Assembly: GCA_000310025.1 (NCBI GenBank)
Contig: FN648680.1
Span: 16,913 to 42,071 of the forward strand
Length of the DNA stretch: 25,159 nucleotides
Source of the DNA: Ectocarpus siliculosus
Taxonomy: Eukaryota; Sar; Phaeophyceae; Ectocarpales; Ectocarpaceae
Direction of reading: 5' to 3'
In this document: one piece after another, positions 11,601 to 20,899 of the stretch
Layout of the letters: each line of letters starts with the position of its first letter
Numbering within the stretch: the first letter of the stretch is position 1
Notes under the pieces: model-generated
The model's input: the letters and a program-made list of their open reading frames with translations, nothing else
Databases searched by the model: none
Told to the model about the DNA's origin: nothing
Position numbers and translations under genes: made by a program

Positions 11601-13999
11601 GGGGTGCCGGTCGTGGTCGATATGCCCCATGTGAGCGAAGGGGGGGGCGTTTTTCTCGTGCAACCGAGTTGGAAGCGTTCCGTGTGGCCATGTTGGGGGC
11701 ACCTTCTCTCTTTCTCCCTGCTTATCTCGTTTTTTCTCCCTCTCCCTTCATGCATTCCCTTTCTCTCCCGTCCCGCCCGCGAGATGTGCTCCTTATACTT
11801 TCGTGCTAGAGACGGACTTTGGAGTGACTTTGGGTCGATTCTTTGTGTGTCGCCCGACGTGGGGACTGTGTAGCACCACGCTTGCCCTGGCGGGGGTAAT
11901 GCCCATGCACCCTTTTTTCAGATTGTTCTTATTTCCATCTTTGTCCAAACAAGGCGACCCTTCGAATGCTGACCCAATGGTCGAATTAATTCGCGAGAGT
12001 CGACGTCACCCGCAAAGTTAACGATCAACCCCGGTCAACGACACCACTACCGCTCCCCAGGAGCATAGTTGGTTTCTTTCCCTCGCCCATCCCGTCCCAT
12101 GCGCTTGACCTGCCCCTAAACCGAAACAGGTTGGCGAAAACCTCCAGGACCACCTGATTCTCGCCACTTCGAACATCAGCAAGACGCGAATGACAGAGGC
12201 CGACTACACGGAAGACTCCTTCCACAGCGCGACCTACTTCTCCTGTGCGCTGCCCCAGGAGGCAGCAGCACCCGCCGGACCACCTTCTGCCGCCACCGCC
12301 GCCGCCACCACCGCCGCTGGTTCTTCCTCCTCACGGACGGAGGCCCCCTCCCCGGGCGCTGCCGTTGTAGGCGTGCTCCACGGGGACGGGTCCTTCCTCG
12401 TGCGAAACCTCAGCGGCCTGATCACCATGCTCTTCGTGCGGCCGGGGCTGTTCGGCGCCGTGGGGCGCGGCGTGGTGCTGGCGGTGATCTGGGTGGCGAC
12501 CTGGCTCACCCCGCTGACGCGAATCCTCCGAGGCACTCGCTGCAACGTGATGCTCGTCACCTCCGTCAAGAGCAAGGGAACGGTGCGCCTGGCGTCCGGG
12601 ACGGACGCCGCGGCGCCGCCTGTGATCGACCCGGGGTACTTCTCGCACCCGCAGGACCGACGGGCCATGTTAGAGTGCTGGCGCACGATCCGCCGGGCCA
12701 AGAGGGAGACGACCACCGGCAGGGCTGTTTTTGGCTTCGAGCTCCTGCCCGGGAAAAAGTGGGTTGGAGGTTGGGGGATGTGGTTGTTGCGTTCGTGCGC
12801 CTGCAGCTGCGAGTGTGTGGGGTGGCGTATTTCTCTATGGTTTGCGTAAAAAGCCCATATGCATCTCCTGGGTTATATGAAGCAGCGCCCTTCTTTGTTT
12901 ATGAGTTGATAACTTTGCGCGACACCTGCTTTGCCCGGGGGGAAGGGCTGGACGTTCGTCGTTCATTTTCTAGTGCTGGCAAGGAGGCAACTTGTTGCAC
13001 CGACACGCGGTGCGACCCAAGAGCCCCGCATCCTTCTTCTGAAGCCCTCCCTCAACCGCAACTATCCACATGCAAGCAAGCACCCCGTGATGATGCAACG
13101 CTTCTAACTCAAGCACCGTGTGTGTGTGTGTGTGTGTTTTCGCGTTGCTTCGGGACGTTGTTTTTCGGCGGCCGGCGGGTGGTCGTTTGTGTGCCAATCA
13201 GGTTCAACGACTGCGACGACGACGAGAGCTTCTTGAAGTTCGCCAGAGAGTTCTGCCTGCCCTACTTCCACCCGGTGGGCACCTGCCGGATGGGACGAGA
13301 GGTGCAAGACTCGGTGGTCTCCGCCGACGACCTGAGGTCGGTGTCTAGCTGTATTGCGTTCTTGTCCCACTAGGGTGTACTTTGGCGTTTTTCCGTGAGT
13401 TGCTGCGGCTTTGGTCTCTGTCCTTTTTCAAGAAACTGCGCCACCGACTTGTGGTCTCGTGGGTTCGGAGATTTGCAACAGCGCACAACGACGGACACAC
13501 CCAAGCCAACAGCCAGAGGTAGCTTGTTCCGGGGTGGAAGAGCGTCACGCAGGTTGCTTGTTGCGCCCACCCACCCACTTGGTGTCGACCCGTGCGCAAG
13601 CTTGAAGGAGTCCCTCGCGCGTCTGCTGTCGTTTACTCTCTGTAGCGGTGGGATTTGCTCGTGCTGCAAGGTAGTTCGGGATGGTACATTAGTTTGTACT
13701 TCCCTTTCAACATCGCTTATCTTTCGACGTGATCGTTCCTACCTGCCGATTTTCGCGCAAAACCTTCGTCTGTCTGTTGTGTATTCATGATAAGAGTCCA
13801 TGGGATTTCTGGTTTGAGGGTAGCCGACGCCTCGGTGGCGCCGCACATCCCGGCAACTCCGACGCAGGCGATGTGCATGATGATCGGAGATCGGGCTGCC
13901 GCGATCGCCCTCAGAGACAGGTTCGCCAAGGAACAGGTCAAGGTGAGGGCTCAAAAACGGGCGCCAGGCTCGCGCAGAAATCCCGTGTTGACTGAGTAG
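8644..13999 (+). CDS. GMC-family FAD-dependent oxidoreductase, choline-dehydrogenase-like (6 exons, complete)
   Basis: Exons 8644-8978, 9990-10038, 11085-11630, 12130-12758, 13202-13336, 13795-13999; all introns are GT-AG with consistent phases, giving 632 residues. The FAD/ADP-binding motif DFLIVGAGSSGCVLASRL is at 15-32, with the ribose-binding Glu43 in LLVEKG. GGSSNVNAGLYQRG resembles GMC signature 1, though its upstream part is atypical. GAFRSPKLLMLSGVG (278-292) fits GMC signature 2. VGENLQDHL (311-319) joins exons 3 and 4. YFHPVGTCRMG places the catalytic base at His543. The C-terminus RVHGISGLRVADASV is typical. GMC enzymes oxidise alcohols or related substrates through FAD; the substrate cannot be read here. 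Two low-complexity insertions occur: a Trp/Arg-rich loop near 248-262 and an Ala/Ser-rich loop near 353-390. A hydrophobic stretch lies at 424-439. An upstream in-frame ATG at 8542 would add 34 residues; 8644 was chosen because it starts just before the FAD domain. Confidence 0.94.
13118..13137. repeat. GT microsatellite in GMC intron 4
   Basis: About ten GT units in the intron between exons 4 and 5 (12759-13201), 64 bases upstream of the acceptor at 13200-13201. It is probably a neutral length polymorphism. Confidence 0.85.
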
Positions 14000-16194
14000 T
14001 TCGACTGCTAAGTCTTGCGGGGAGCATGTGTGTCGTGTCGCCGTTGTGATGTGAACGAACGAATACGAGCTGCCTCTACACCTCTACACTCGTACAGATG
14101 GCATTCCTCAACCCATGTTGCACCGCCGGAAACTCTCGCTCTTGGTTCGCACCTACAAGGCGCGAATGATCGAGACCGCGAGTAGCTCCATCAACTAGTG
14201 CTGGACTGCCTTCGTGTGTGGGCGCGAGATGATCGGTCGGTCAAGCGGGCTCCCTGCCTGGCGTCGTCGGTCTCAACATCTCTTAATTTTAGACCTGCAC
14301 CTGTTTTCGTTTGCCATCCAGTGCAGGTATACTGGCTTGTAGAGCGTCCGAACAACATTCTGGCTGGCTTGTGCAGTTTAGGTTTAGCTTGGAGCCAAAC
14401 ACCGTGGTGTGGGTGGATATTCCTTGGGCGAAGGTTACACCGATGGAGTTGGTTGGGGGTCTAGATGGACTCAACGCGCGAGTTTCCGCTTGGCCTCGTC
14501 CCTGTCTCACTCGCGTAAACGCTGGGTTAAGGAAGGAACTGAAGTCACCTCTCTTTTGTGCAGAAACGTTGTGCGGAAACGCTCTCGACAAGATCTCGCG
14601 AGCGTGATAGCGAAGTGCTGTACGCGCGCGGACACCAAAAACAACTTCGATCTTTAGCGCCAAGGGGTCGGAGAGAACCTCTAGGGTCGCGAAGCCGAAA
14701 ACGAAAATAATACTGTTGTTGGATAACGACGTCACAGGTTTGCGTTCTCGCGAATCTTTGGCTCATGAAAGTGAGGGTACTACCGGGAGGGTGCCGCCGT
14801 GCCCTGTGGACATATACACGTCCATACCTCCACAAGTTCAAGTCCAACTCATGCTGGGATATCTCTCTCTCTCTCCCTCCCTCTCTCTCTCTCTCTCCCC
14901 GCGCGTCTCGTGCAAGTCTGTCGCACAAGTGTAGAGTGATTCGACTCTACTATGTAGCCTACCTACGCACATGGAGGATATCTAGGATTTTCATTGTTTA
15001 GGTCTACTGCTTCCAACAGCGATAACACGGCACAGAAGATGCATACGGCTTTGCACACGTCCGGCGCATGCCCGGTAGAGGGCATGTCGTTTCACAACCC
15101 AGCCACAAAACGTCTCAGGAACGAAACTACACAACGTTGACCGAACCTACCTTGCACTACTTCTCTCCACACGTTGCCTAATGTTTTGCAGGGGGTGGGG
15201 CGTTTAAACGCCTCACAAACGAGGGTGAGAGGTTGTTAACAAGCCCTGCAGTTACGAAATCGTGTCGGTTGGTACGCCCAACTCCTTCCTGAACTACCCT
15301 AACCCCCCCACCGCGCAGACGTACATGGTTGGATGGTGTTGCTTCCAGAACCCTTATGTACACGCGCGGCTAAGCGCTTTGGAGGGACCGGCTCCGCTGC
15401 AGGTACCCAACGACTACACACACGCGCAAGAGCCCTCCTTTTTCATGCCTGGCTAAACCACTACGTTGCGAAGGTGGCTGTGGACAGATCCTCTTCGTTC
15501 TAGCCTGCCGCCTTCTGCTACGAAAACATAAGAGAGAGGACAGACTTTGACGGACGCTAACGACAGGCCATGGATAAGAAACCCCCCTGGAACACAGCAA
15601 TAGCTAACACAGCACGATTCACTGAGAGACAACATGAGAGATGGCATGCCGCGGGTTCGGCAAACACACAGAAGTGAAACCGCCGCTGATATTCAAACAG
15701 AACACAACACACGCGCACATACGTGGCATGGCAAGCGAGGATAGAGTTCGGCGCTAACGTTACGACCCAGAAAGGTATACGGCATGCGCTTCCACTCCCC
15801 CAAACCCAATCGAAACAAGAGTCTCGGAACCTAAACCTTCCCATCAAGAAATCATCAGGTGGCGCAAGGTGGTCGAGAGAGACAAGGCTCCTCGAAAACA
15901 CGCCAGGGGATCCTTTTACCAGGAGGTCAACGGCCTGACACGCGCTTGTTAGAGCGCAAATTTTGATAACCCAAACAGCGCCTTCCCCCGGTTGGTGGAA
16001 CTCGCAGCAAAAACAAAAACAAGAGTGCACCAAAAACAAACACTGCCGTCAATCTCAAGCTTTTCACGCATCGTGATTGCTTTTCGATGTTGCATCTATC
16101 CTGTTGGGACTAACACTAACGCCCTCCAGAGACAAAAGTCAGGGTCCCCGCAGGCGGGGACAACCCCCCCCCCCCCTTCCCCCTCGAAACAAAA
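14000..16194. other. Tail-to-tail spacer between GMC and chalcone-isomerase-fold genes
   Basis: About 2.2 kb between two stop codons on opposite strands. It should contain both 3' untranslated regions. A CT tract lies at 14861-14898. The longest open frame (minus, 15557-16039, 160 codons) is Cys/Phe-rich, has no recognisable motif and is unlike the codon use of the neighbouring exons. A possible alternative last exon of the GMC gene starts at 14098. Nothing else could be supported. Confidence 0.5.
14861..14898. repeat. CT-rich microsatellite
   Basis: Interrupted CT repeat in the spacer after the GMC gene, with CCCTCCCT interruptions. No gene is affected. Confidence 0.85.
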
Positions 16195-18111
16195 TTAGCT
16201 TGCCAGGAACGCGGGCACGCCTTCCGCGAATGCGGTCTTCGCCACCGGCGAGACCGGGTCGGACCCCAAGAAAAGGTTGAACACCGACGCAGGGAGGGAC
16301 TCGTCGATGACGCTGCCGATCTCCTTGTCGCGGACCAAGACCACCAGCCTGTCCTTGCCCTCCCACCCCAGCGTGACCGACTCCTCCCTGTTGATAGACT
16401 TCCCGACCCCCTCCATGGTCAGGCTTGAAAACCTGGGCGAAGCGACGTTTTTGCGATAAAACAAAAACATTACACACAGTTTTCAGCCCACAATCTGTGT
16501 CCCTCTGTTTTGGGAACGTAGACATCATCGCGGGGTATGTAGGTGTGGAAGCATACGGGGGAACACGTAAAAACTATTCTGCAACGTTTTTCTTTTCAGC
16601 TTGGGGTCATGCCGGTCGGTCTTTGTAAACAGGCGTTGTTGTTGCTGCTTTTGGTGCGGAAGCATGTACGTACTTCGTGACACTAACGGCGAATGAGTGT
16701 GTACGCTGCGTTGCACTTTTTTGGATCAAGTGTTCTGCGTACCACGGCAAGACGAAAGAGAGACGCCGTCGCGGGGGAGGGTCAGTGAGTGGTGGACGAA
16801 AAACGGTGGAACGCAATTCGACACAAGCAAGTAGAAGCAAGAGAGGACACAAACAACCACGACCGATCGGGGGGGGGGGGAAGACCTACCACCCACATAG
16901 CTCTGTAGCTCTACAATTAGCCTTTACCGAGGAAGGCGGTTCGGTACTCGGGACGGTACGGCTGTCAGAAGGCACCGGGCACGGGTCGGAGCGGTGTGTC
17001 AAACCCGAACACAGCAAGTAACGACCACAACAATAATGGATGCGATATGACATGCGAGGGTTGCTCCCGTCGTCCCTTGTGAGACAGACAAGACAGATAC
17101 GTGCTTAATGCGCTCAGAGAGGGAAATTAAGCTATAATACAACGCAGCCTCCCCGCTCCCCTCCCACGTAGGAGTTGGTTCGCACAAGAAACCTGCCGGG
17201 CGTGCTCCGTACTGGGGATGCGAGGTCCGTGGCCTAACGAAAACGGTGTGCCATGATAATAAGGTTTACCCCCCGATCCCTGAAACGCACTTGTCGAGAA
17301 CGTCCTGGTTCACGCCCTTGACGGCGGTGAACGCGTCAACAACTTTCTGCGCTCCGACGCTCCGCGCGAACACGAGGTGCAGGTACTTGGAGAAATCGCC
17401 CGCCCCACCCAGCACGCGGTAGACCGACTTGTCCTTGCTCAGCTCTTCGGGGTCCCTGCCGGCGTAACTCTTGAGCGCTTTTCGCGCACCCTTCGGCTCG
17501 ACGTACAGCCCCTGCACGCGCGGCACGCAGGGGATGCGCAAAGCAACGAAGGTACGGCAACGGACGTGGAATGGTTAACACACTCAGGACGATGCGAACG
17601 AGGAGGCGTCGTCCGTTCCGATGGCGCTCGGTGCTTGCCATATGCGCGGAATGTGGGCAAGGCGGTACACGAGTACAGCAAGACTTGCACCCCTGAGAAA
17701 ATTTCGACAAGTGAACGAGCTGTCGAGCAATAAGGCACGACACAGATAGAAGAGGACAACCAACCAACCACCCGACTAACCTATCAGGAACGGAGCCGTA
17801 CAATACTCACCACCGTGTAGACGTTGACATTAACGAAGGCGACCGATTTGACCCTCACGCCCACCCCGAGGCAGACGAGTCCCGTTTTCGAGGACGCGAA
17901 CTGCTTTGTTCTCGGCAACACCAAGCCCGTCGCGGGGTCCCGGACGTCCGGCGACAGCGGCGTCTTGGCGAGGCCTGCTGCCTTTGCCTTCGCTGGTTTT
18001 GTTGCCTTTGCTGCGGCTGCTGCCGCCGCCTCTGCCGCTGCCTCCGCCTCCGCTGCCACTGCTGCCGCTGCTGCCTTTGCCTCCGCTGCCTTTGCCGCCT
18101 TTGCTTCAGCT

Positions 18112-18143
<32 letters not shown>

Positions 18144-18431
18144 TGATTCTACCGCCGCTGCCGCCGCCGCTGCCGCTGCTGCCGCTGCATCATCTGGTTC
18201 CGACGCTACCGGAGGCTCTTTGCTGTTGGCGTCCCCGGTTACGCCGGCGAGGTGCACGGCCGGGACATAGGGCTCGGAGTTGGAGGCGATAGGGGCGGTG
18301 GAACCGCCGATGGGAAGGTGGAGGAAGTTCTCTCGCCAAGCGCCGGCCTCGTCGCGGGCGAAGAAGAGGAAGGCGGAGAAGAGGGCGAACGCAGCGGCGA
18401 CCGCCAGGTTTCCTACCTCCCGCGAAGGCAT
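16195..18431 (-). CDS. Chalcone-isomerase-fold protein with N-terminal membrane anchor and Ala-rich linker (3 exons, complete)
   Basis: Exons on the minus strand: 18431-17811, 17511-17291, 16432-16195; GT-AG introns of 299 and 858 bases, phases consistent, 359 residues. Residues 8-26 form a hydrophobic signal or anchor helix. Residues 82-152 are almost all alanine, with Lys/Glu spaced in the second half. The chalcone-isomerase-like domain follows: DPATGLVLPRTKQ, GVGVRVKSVAF with Arg193, VNVYTVGLYVEP across the exon 1/2 join with Thr206, then LPASVFNLFLGSDPVSPVAK near the C-terminus. Arg193 and Thr206 align by eye with the plant catalytic Arg36 and Thr48. The positions of Tyr106 and Asn113 appear to be Gly and Ala, so true chalcone isomerase activity is doubtful. 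A fatty-acid-binding or other CHI-fold role is possible. The anchor suggests an ER, plastid-envelope or other membrane location. Confidence 0.9.
17990..18190. repeat. GCN (alanine) triplet-rich tract inside exon 1 of the CHI-fold gene
   Basis: On the plus strand this reads as imperfect GCC/GCT/GCG triplets. On the gene's strand it encodes alanine runs broken by Glu, Lys and Ser, about residues 82-152. A perfect GCC sub-tract lies near 18115-18141. Triplet periodicity keeps the frame, so length changes would alter only the linker. Confidence 0.85.
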
Positions 18432-19405
18432 TTTTTTATGGTGCTCGGTGACGGCGCTCCGCCGGTTAAAGCCTCTCCTCTTCTAGCGCGGCTTTTAATG
18501 AACCCTGCTTTGCCGGTTGAACGAATTTCGAAGAAGCGCACGGTGTAACGAGGAACTGTGGTGCATACGTGCGAAGATATGCTCGTCACCAACGACCCCA
18601 AAGCCTAGGCGATCGGCTAGTGTGGGTTTGAACAAAAAAAAAATTGTTTGGCGACGTTGAGCGGAAACGTGTTTTCTTACAACGCCCAAGACTACGAGAA
18701 ACCCCATCCACCTGGCAACAGGATTGGCGGGGTTAATAGAAGTCCTTCGTAAAGCAAGTGTACAGTAGTGACGCAAGCTGTTCGTTGGACCTTGGGACAG
18801 GGCACAGCCACCATGTTTTTATCCCACGGCCACAATCACCATGTTTGTATCTCACGTAGGATGTCGTAAGGCATACCGACCACGTTGAAGCCGTAGCCCG
18901 GTCCGCCATGGGGGAGTGAGCACAAGGACGGACATGTACAACCCGGCAACAAACTGTGACGTTCATCGTTATCTTTAATAAGCTAGTGTCACACCGGTAA
19001 TAGCGACACGTTCCGTGTCCGCTTTTTGCTGTCTGCTGATGGCTGTCAAATGTTCTGAAAAGTCGTGTTTGTGTTGAAAACAAGAAAAAACACGTGGTAC
19101 AGCAGTACAATCTCTGCTGAATTATGTACCTGCGGACGCTCCCAGGTCCAACCGCAATGCCTCCCGCGGTTACAGGATAGGAATATTCTCAAACACTGGT
19201 ACCACATGTGTGACATCGGTTGGCGCATGGACTACTTAGCATATACCAAAGGTGCAGACTTGCCCCACCAAAATGCAGCAGCACTGTAGACAAGGTACAT
19301 GCTTCTAGACTTGTGCTGGGCATGGGACGAAAACACACAGCAGTAACACAAATGTCTATCACCAACCACTATTTCTATCTTGCTATGTAGACAATCTTAC
19401 TGGAG

Positions 19406-19474
19406 TAGGGTTTGGTTGGGTAGGGTTGTGTTGATCGGGTCGGTCGTTCGGTCGGGCGGTCAATCGGGCGGCCT
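19406..19474. repeat. Diverged partner of the G-rich repeat block
   Basis: This block repeats the order seen at 19911-19959: TTGGGTAGGGTT, then GGTC tetramers, then ATCGGGCGGCCT. The 12-base terminal match lies at 19463-19474 and again at 19948-19959. The two blocks are in direct orientation about 485 bases apart. Confidence 0.7.
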
Positions 19475-19775
19475 GATTCGTACGTCCTTCTTCGTGATCG
19501 CTCGGTCGGCCCCTACGCGTCAGCTCTAGCTAACTACTTACGCCTCGGTACATTGTGCCATGACAACAACTGCTGTGGCGGAGTGTTTTGCGCGTTGGGA
19601 TGTGGTTCTATCTTCAAGAGGACTTGACGAGGCGGGGTGGTTACAAGTGTCGCCTTCTGCGTGTTGCAGTCGTTCACCGGGGATCCGGCGGGTTTTGGGG
19701 GTTGTGTATTCGCTCTGGTGTTGGTTTCGTCATCACCCGACTGTGTTGGGGGTTGGGTTGAGTTGGGGTTGAACG

Positions 19776-19800
19776 AGTTGTGTTGTGTTGTGTTGTGTTG
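19776..19800. repeat. GTGTT pentamer array
   Basis: Five pentamer units of GTGTT/TGTTG in a row, shortly upstream of the telomere-like decamer array. A second, shorter TGTGTTGTGTTGTGTT stretch sits near 19829-19845. Confidence 0.8.
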
Positions 19801-19860
19801 GGGTGCTGGGGTTGGGGTTGGGGCTGTGCTGTGTTGTGTTGTGTTCCGTAGGGTTGGGTT

Positions 19861-19927
19861 GGGTAGGGTTGGGTAGGGTTGGGTAGGGTTGGGTAGGGTT
19901 GGGTAGGGTTGGGTAGGGTAGGGTTGG
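19861..19927. repeat. Telomere-like decamer minisatellite, GGGTAGGGTT units
   Basis: Five perfect copies of GGGTAGGGTT occupy 19861-19910, followed by one variant unit (GGGTAGGGTA) and GGGTTGGG. Each unit holds two GGG runs, so the plus strand has over a dozen evenly spaced G-tracts and should readily form G-quadruplexes. The unit resembles alternating TAGGG and TTGGG pentamers, close to but not the same as a standard telomere repeat. Confidence 0.9.
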
Positions 19928-19951
19928 GTCGGTCGGTCGGTCGGTCGATCG

Positions 19952-19968
19952 GGCGGCCTTGGGCCGCC
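19952..19968. other. GC hairpin after the tetramer array
   Basis: GGCGGCC (19952-19958) and GGCCGCC (19962-19968) are exact reverse complements separated by the three bases TTG, a 7-bp all-GC stem. It directly follows the GGTC tetramer run. No gene lies close enough to call it a terminator. Confidence 0.6.
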
Positions 19969-20899
19969 TTCGTCGATCGCCCCGCCGTCGCTCCGTCGAT
20001 CGTCGCCGTCGCTCGCCCTTGTCTGAAATACTTTACTTTTGAAAACGGAGGCTGTAAGAACTCTGTAAATATAAATAGGGGTGCAGCCTGCTCCCAGGAC
20101 TCTAATCCACAACAAAACGCTGCCAGTAAACTGTTGTTCCAGACTACGCAGTCATGAGCAGTGTTGGATCGATGTTCCTAGCTAAATAGCTGTAGCGCAC
20201 ACACTTTAACCTCACGTTCAGGAAACACATGTAATTCCTACAAGACAGGTCTCTGAGAAACAGAGAGACAGGTACATTTTACAATACAGTTGTAGTCGTG
20301 TGGTATGGTCTACTTGTCTACCTTCGTCTACCATTCGGACATCCCACAAGAGCGATGAGAAAGAACACGGAATGATCAAATGGGCAGGCAAACGGTAAGC
20401 GGGCCGGCACACAGCCGGAATAGATGGAGTAAATCGGCGAGGCGATCAAGACAGATGGTAGACAGCAGTGTAGTAGACAAGAGGTCAACCACCCCTGTTG
20501 AATCTCCTCATCACATCACATGCGGGATCGCGCACATTTCAAAACGTCGTGTAGTGTCGCCCCCCTTTTTCTCATTATCTCGCACACGACACGAAGACAC
20601 AAAAAGAAAGACTGAACCCCAGGCTACGCACCGTGTACACCAGGCAGAACGGAAGTGCTCCTCACGCTCCAGGCCCGCCGCCAGCGATGCTCATGGATAG
20701 ACAAACACACACCCACCGGCACGTGCTACGTACTTGAGCAATTGGGGTTGGACGTACGTAGGGTACACACTTTTTCTGATCCACGGGGCCGCTGGCCTCC
20801 TGCTGAACAGTGTGTTTGGTTTCGTTTGTTTGCGACGTTCATCTCCACTGCTGTGCTGCTGTGCCGCTGTGGCTTCTCTCCGAAGAACGAGCTAGCAAC

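Larger units (their letters stand above)
18432..20899. other. Divergent spacer between the CHI-fold gene and the TRIC gene
   Basis: About 2.5 kb between two start codons pointing away from each other, so both promoters lie here. It contains the G-rich repeat region at 19406-19968. A short stretch of coding-like composition lies on the minus strand at 18836-18910 and is described under findings. No complete gene, tRNA or transposon ends could be supported. Confidence 0.5.

Noticed and set aside
15557-16039. 160-codon minus-strand open frame downstream of the CHI-fold gene
   Set aside because: It is Cys/Phe-rich, has no family motif, no codon bias like the neighbouring exons, and lies where the 3' untranslated region is expected.
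17824-18270. Plus-strand Ala-, Leu- or Pro-rich open frames
   Set aside because: They are shadows of the GCN repeat encoding the alanine linker of the CHI-fold protein.
19534-20115. 193-codon minus-strand open frame rich in Pro/Thr/Asn/Gln
   Set aside because: It is generated by translating the telomere-like and pentamer repeats; the composition follows the DNA repeat exactly.
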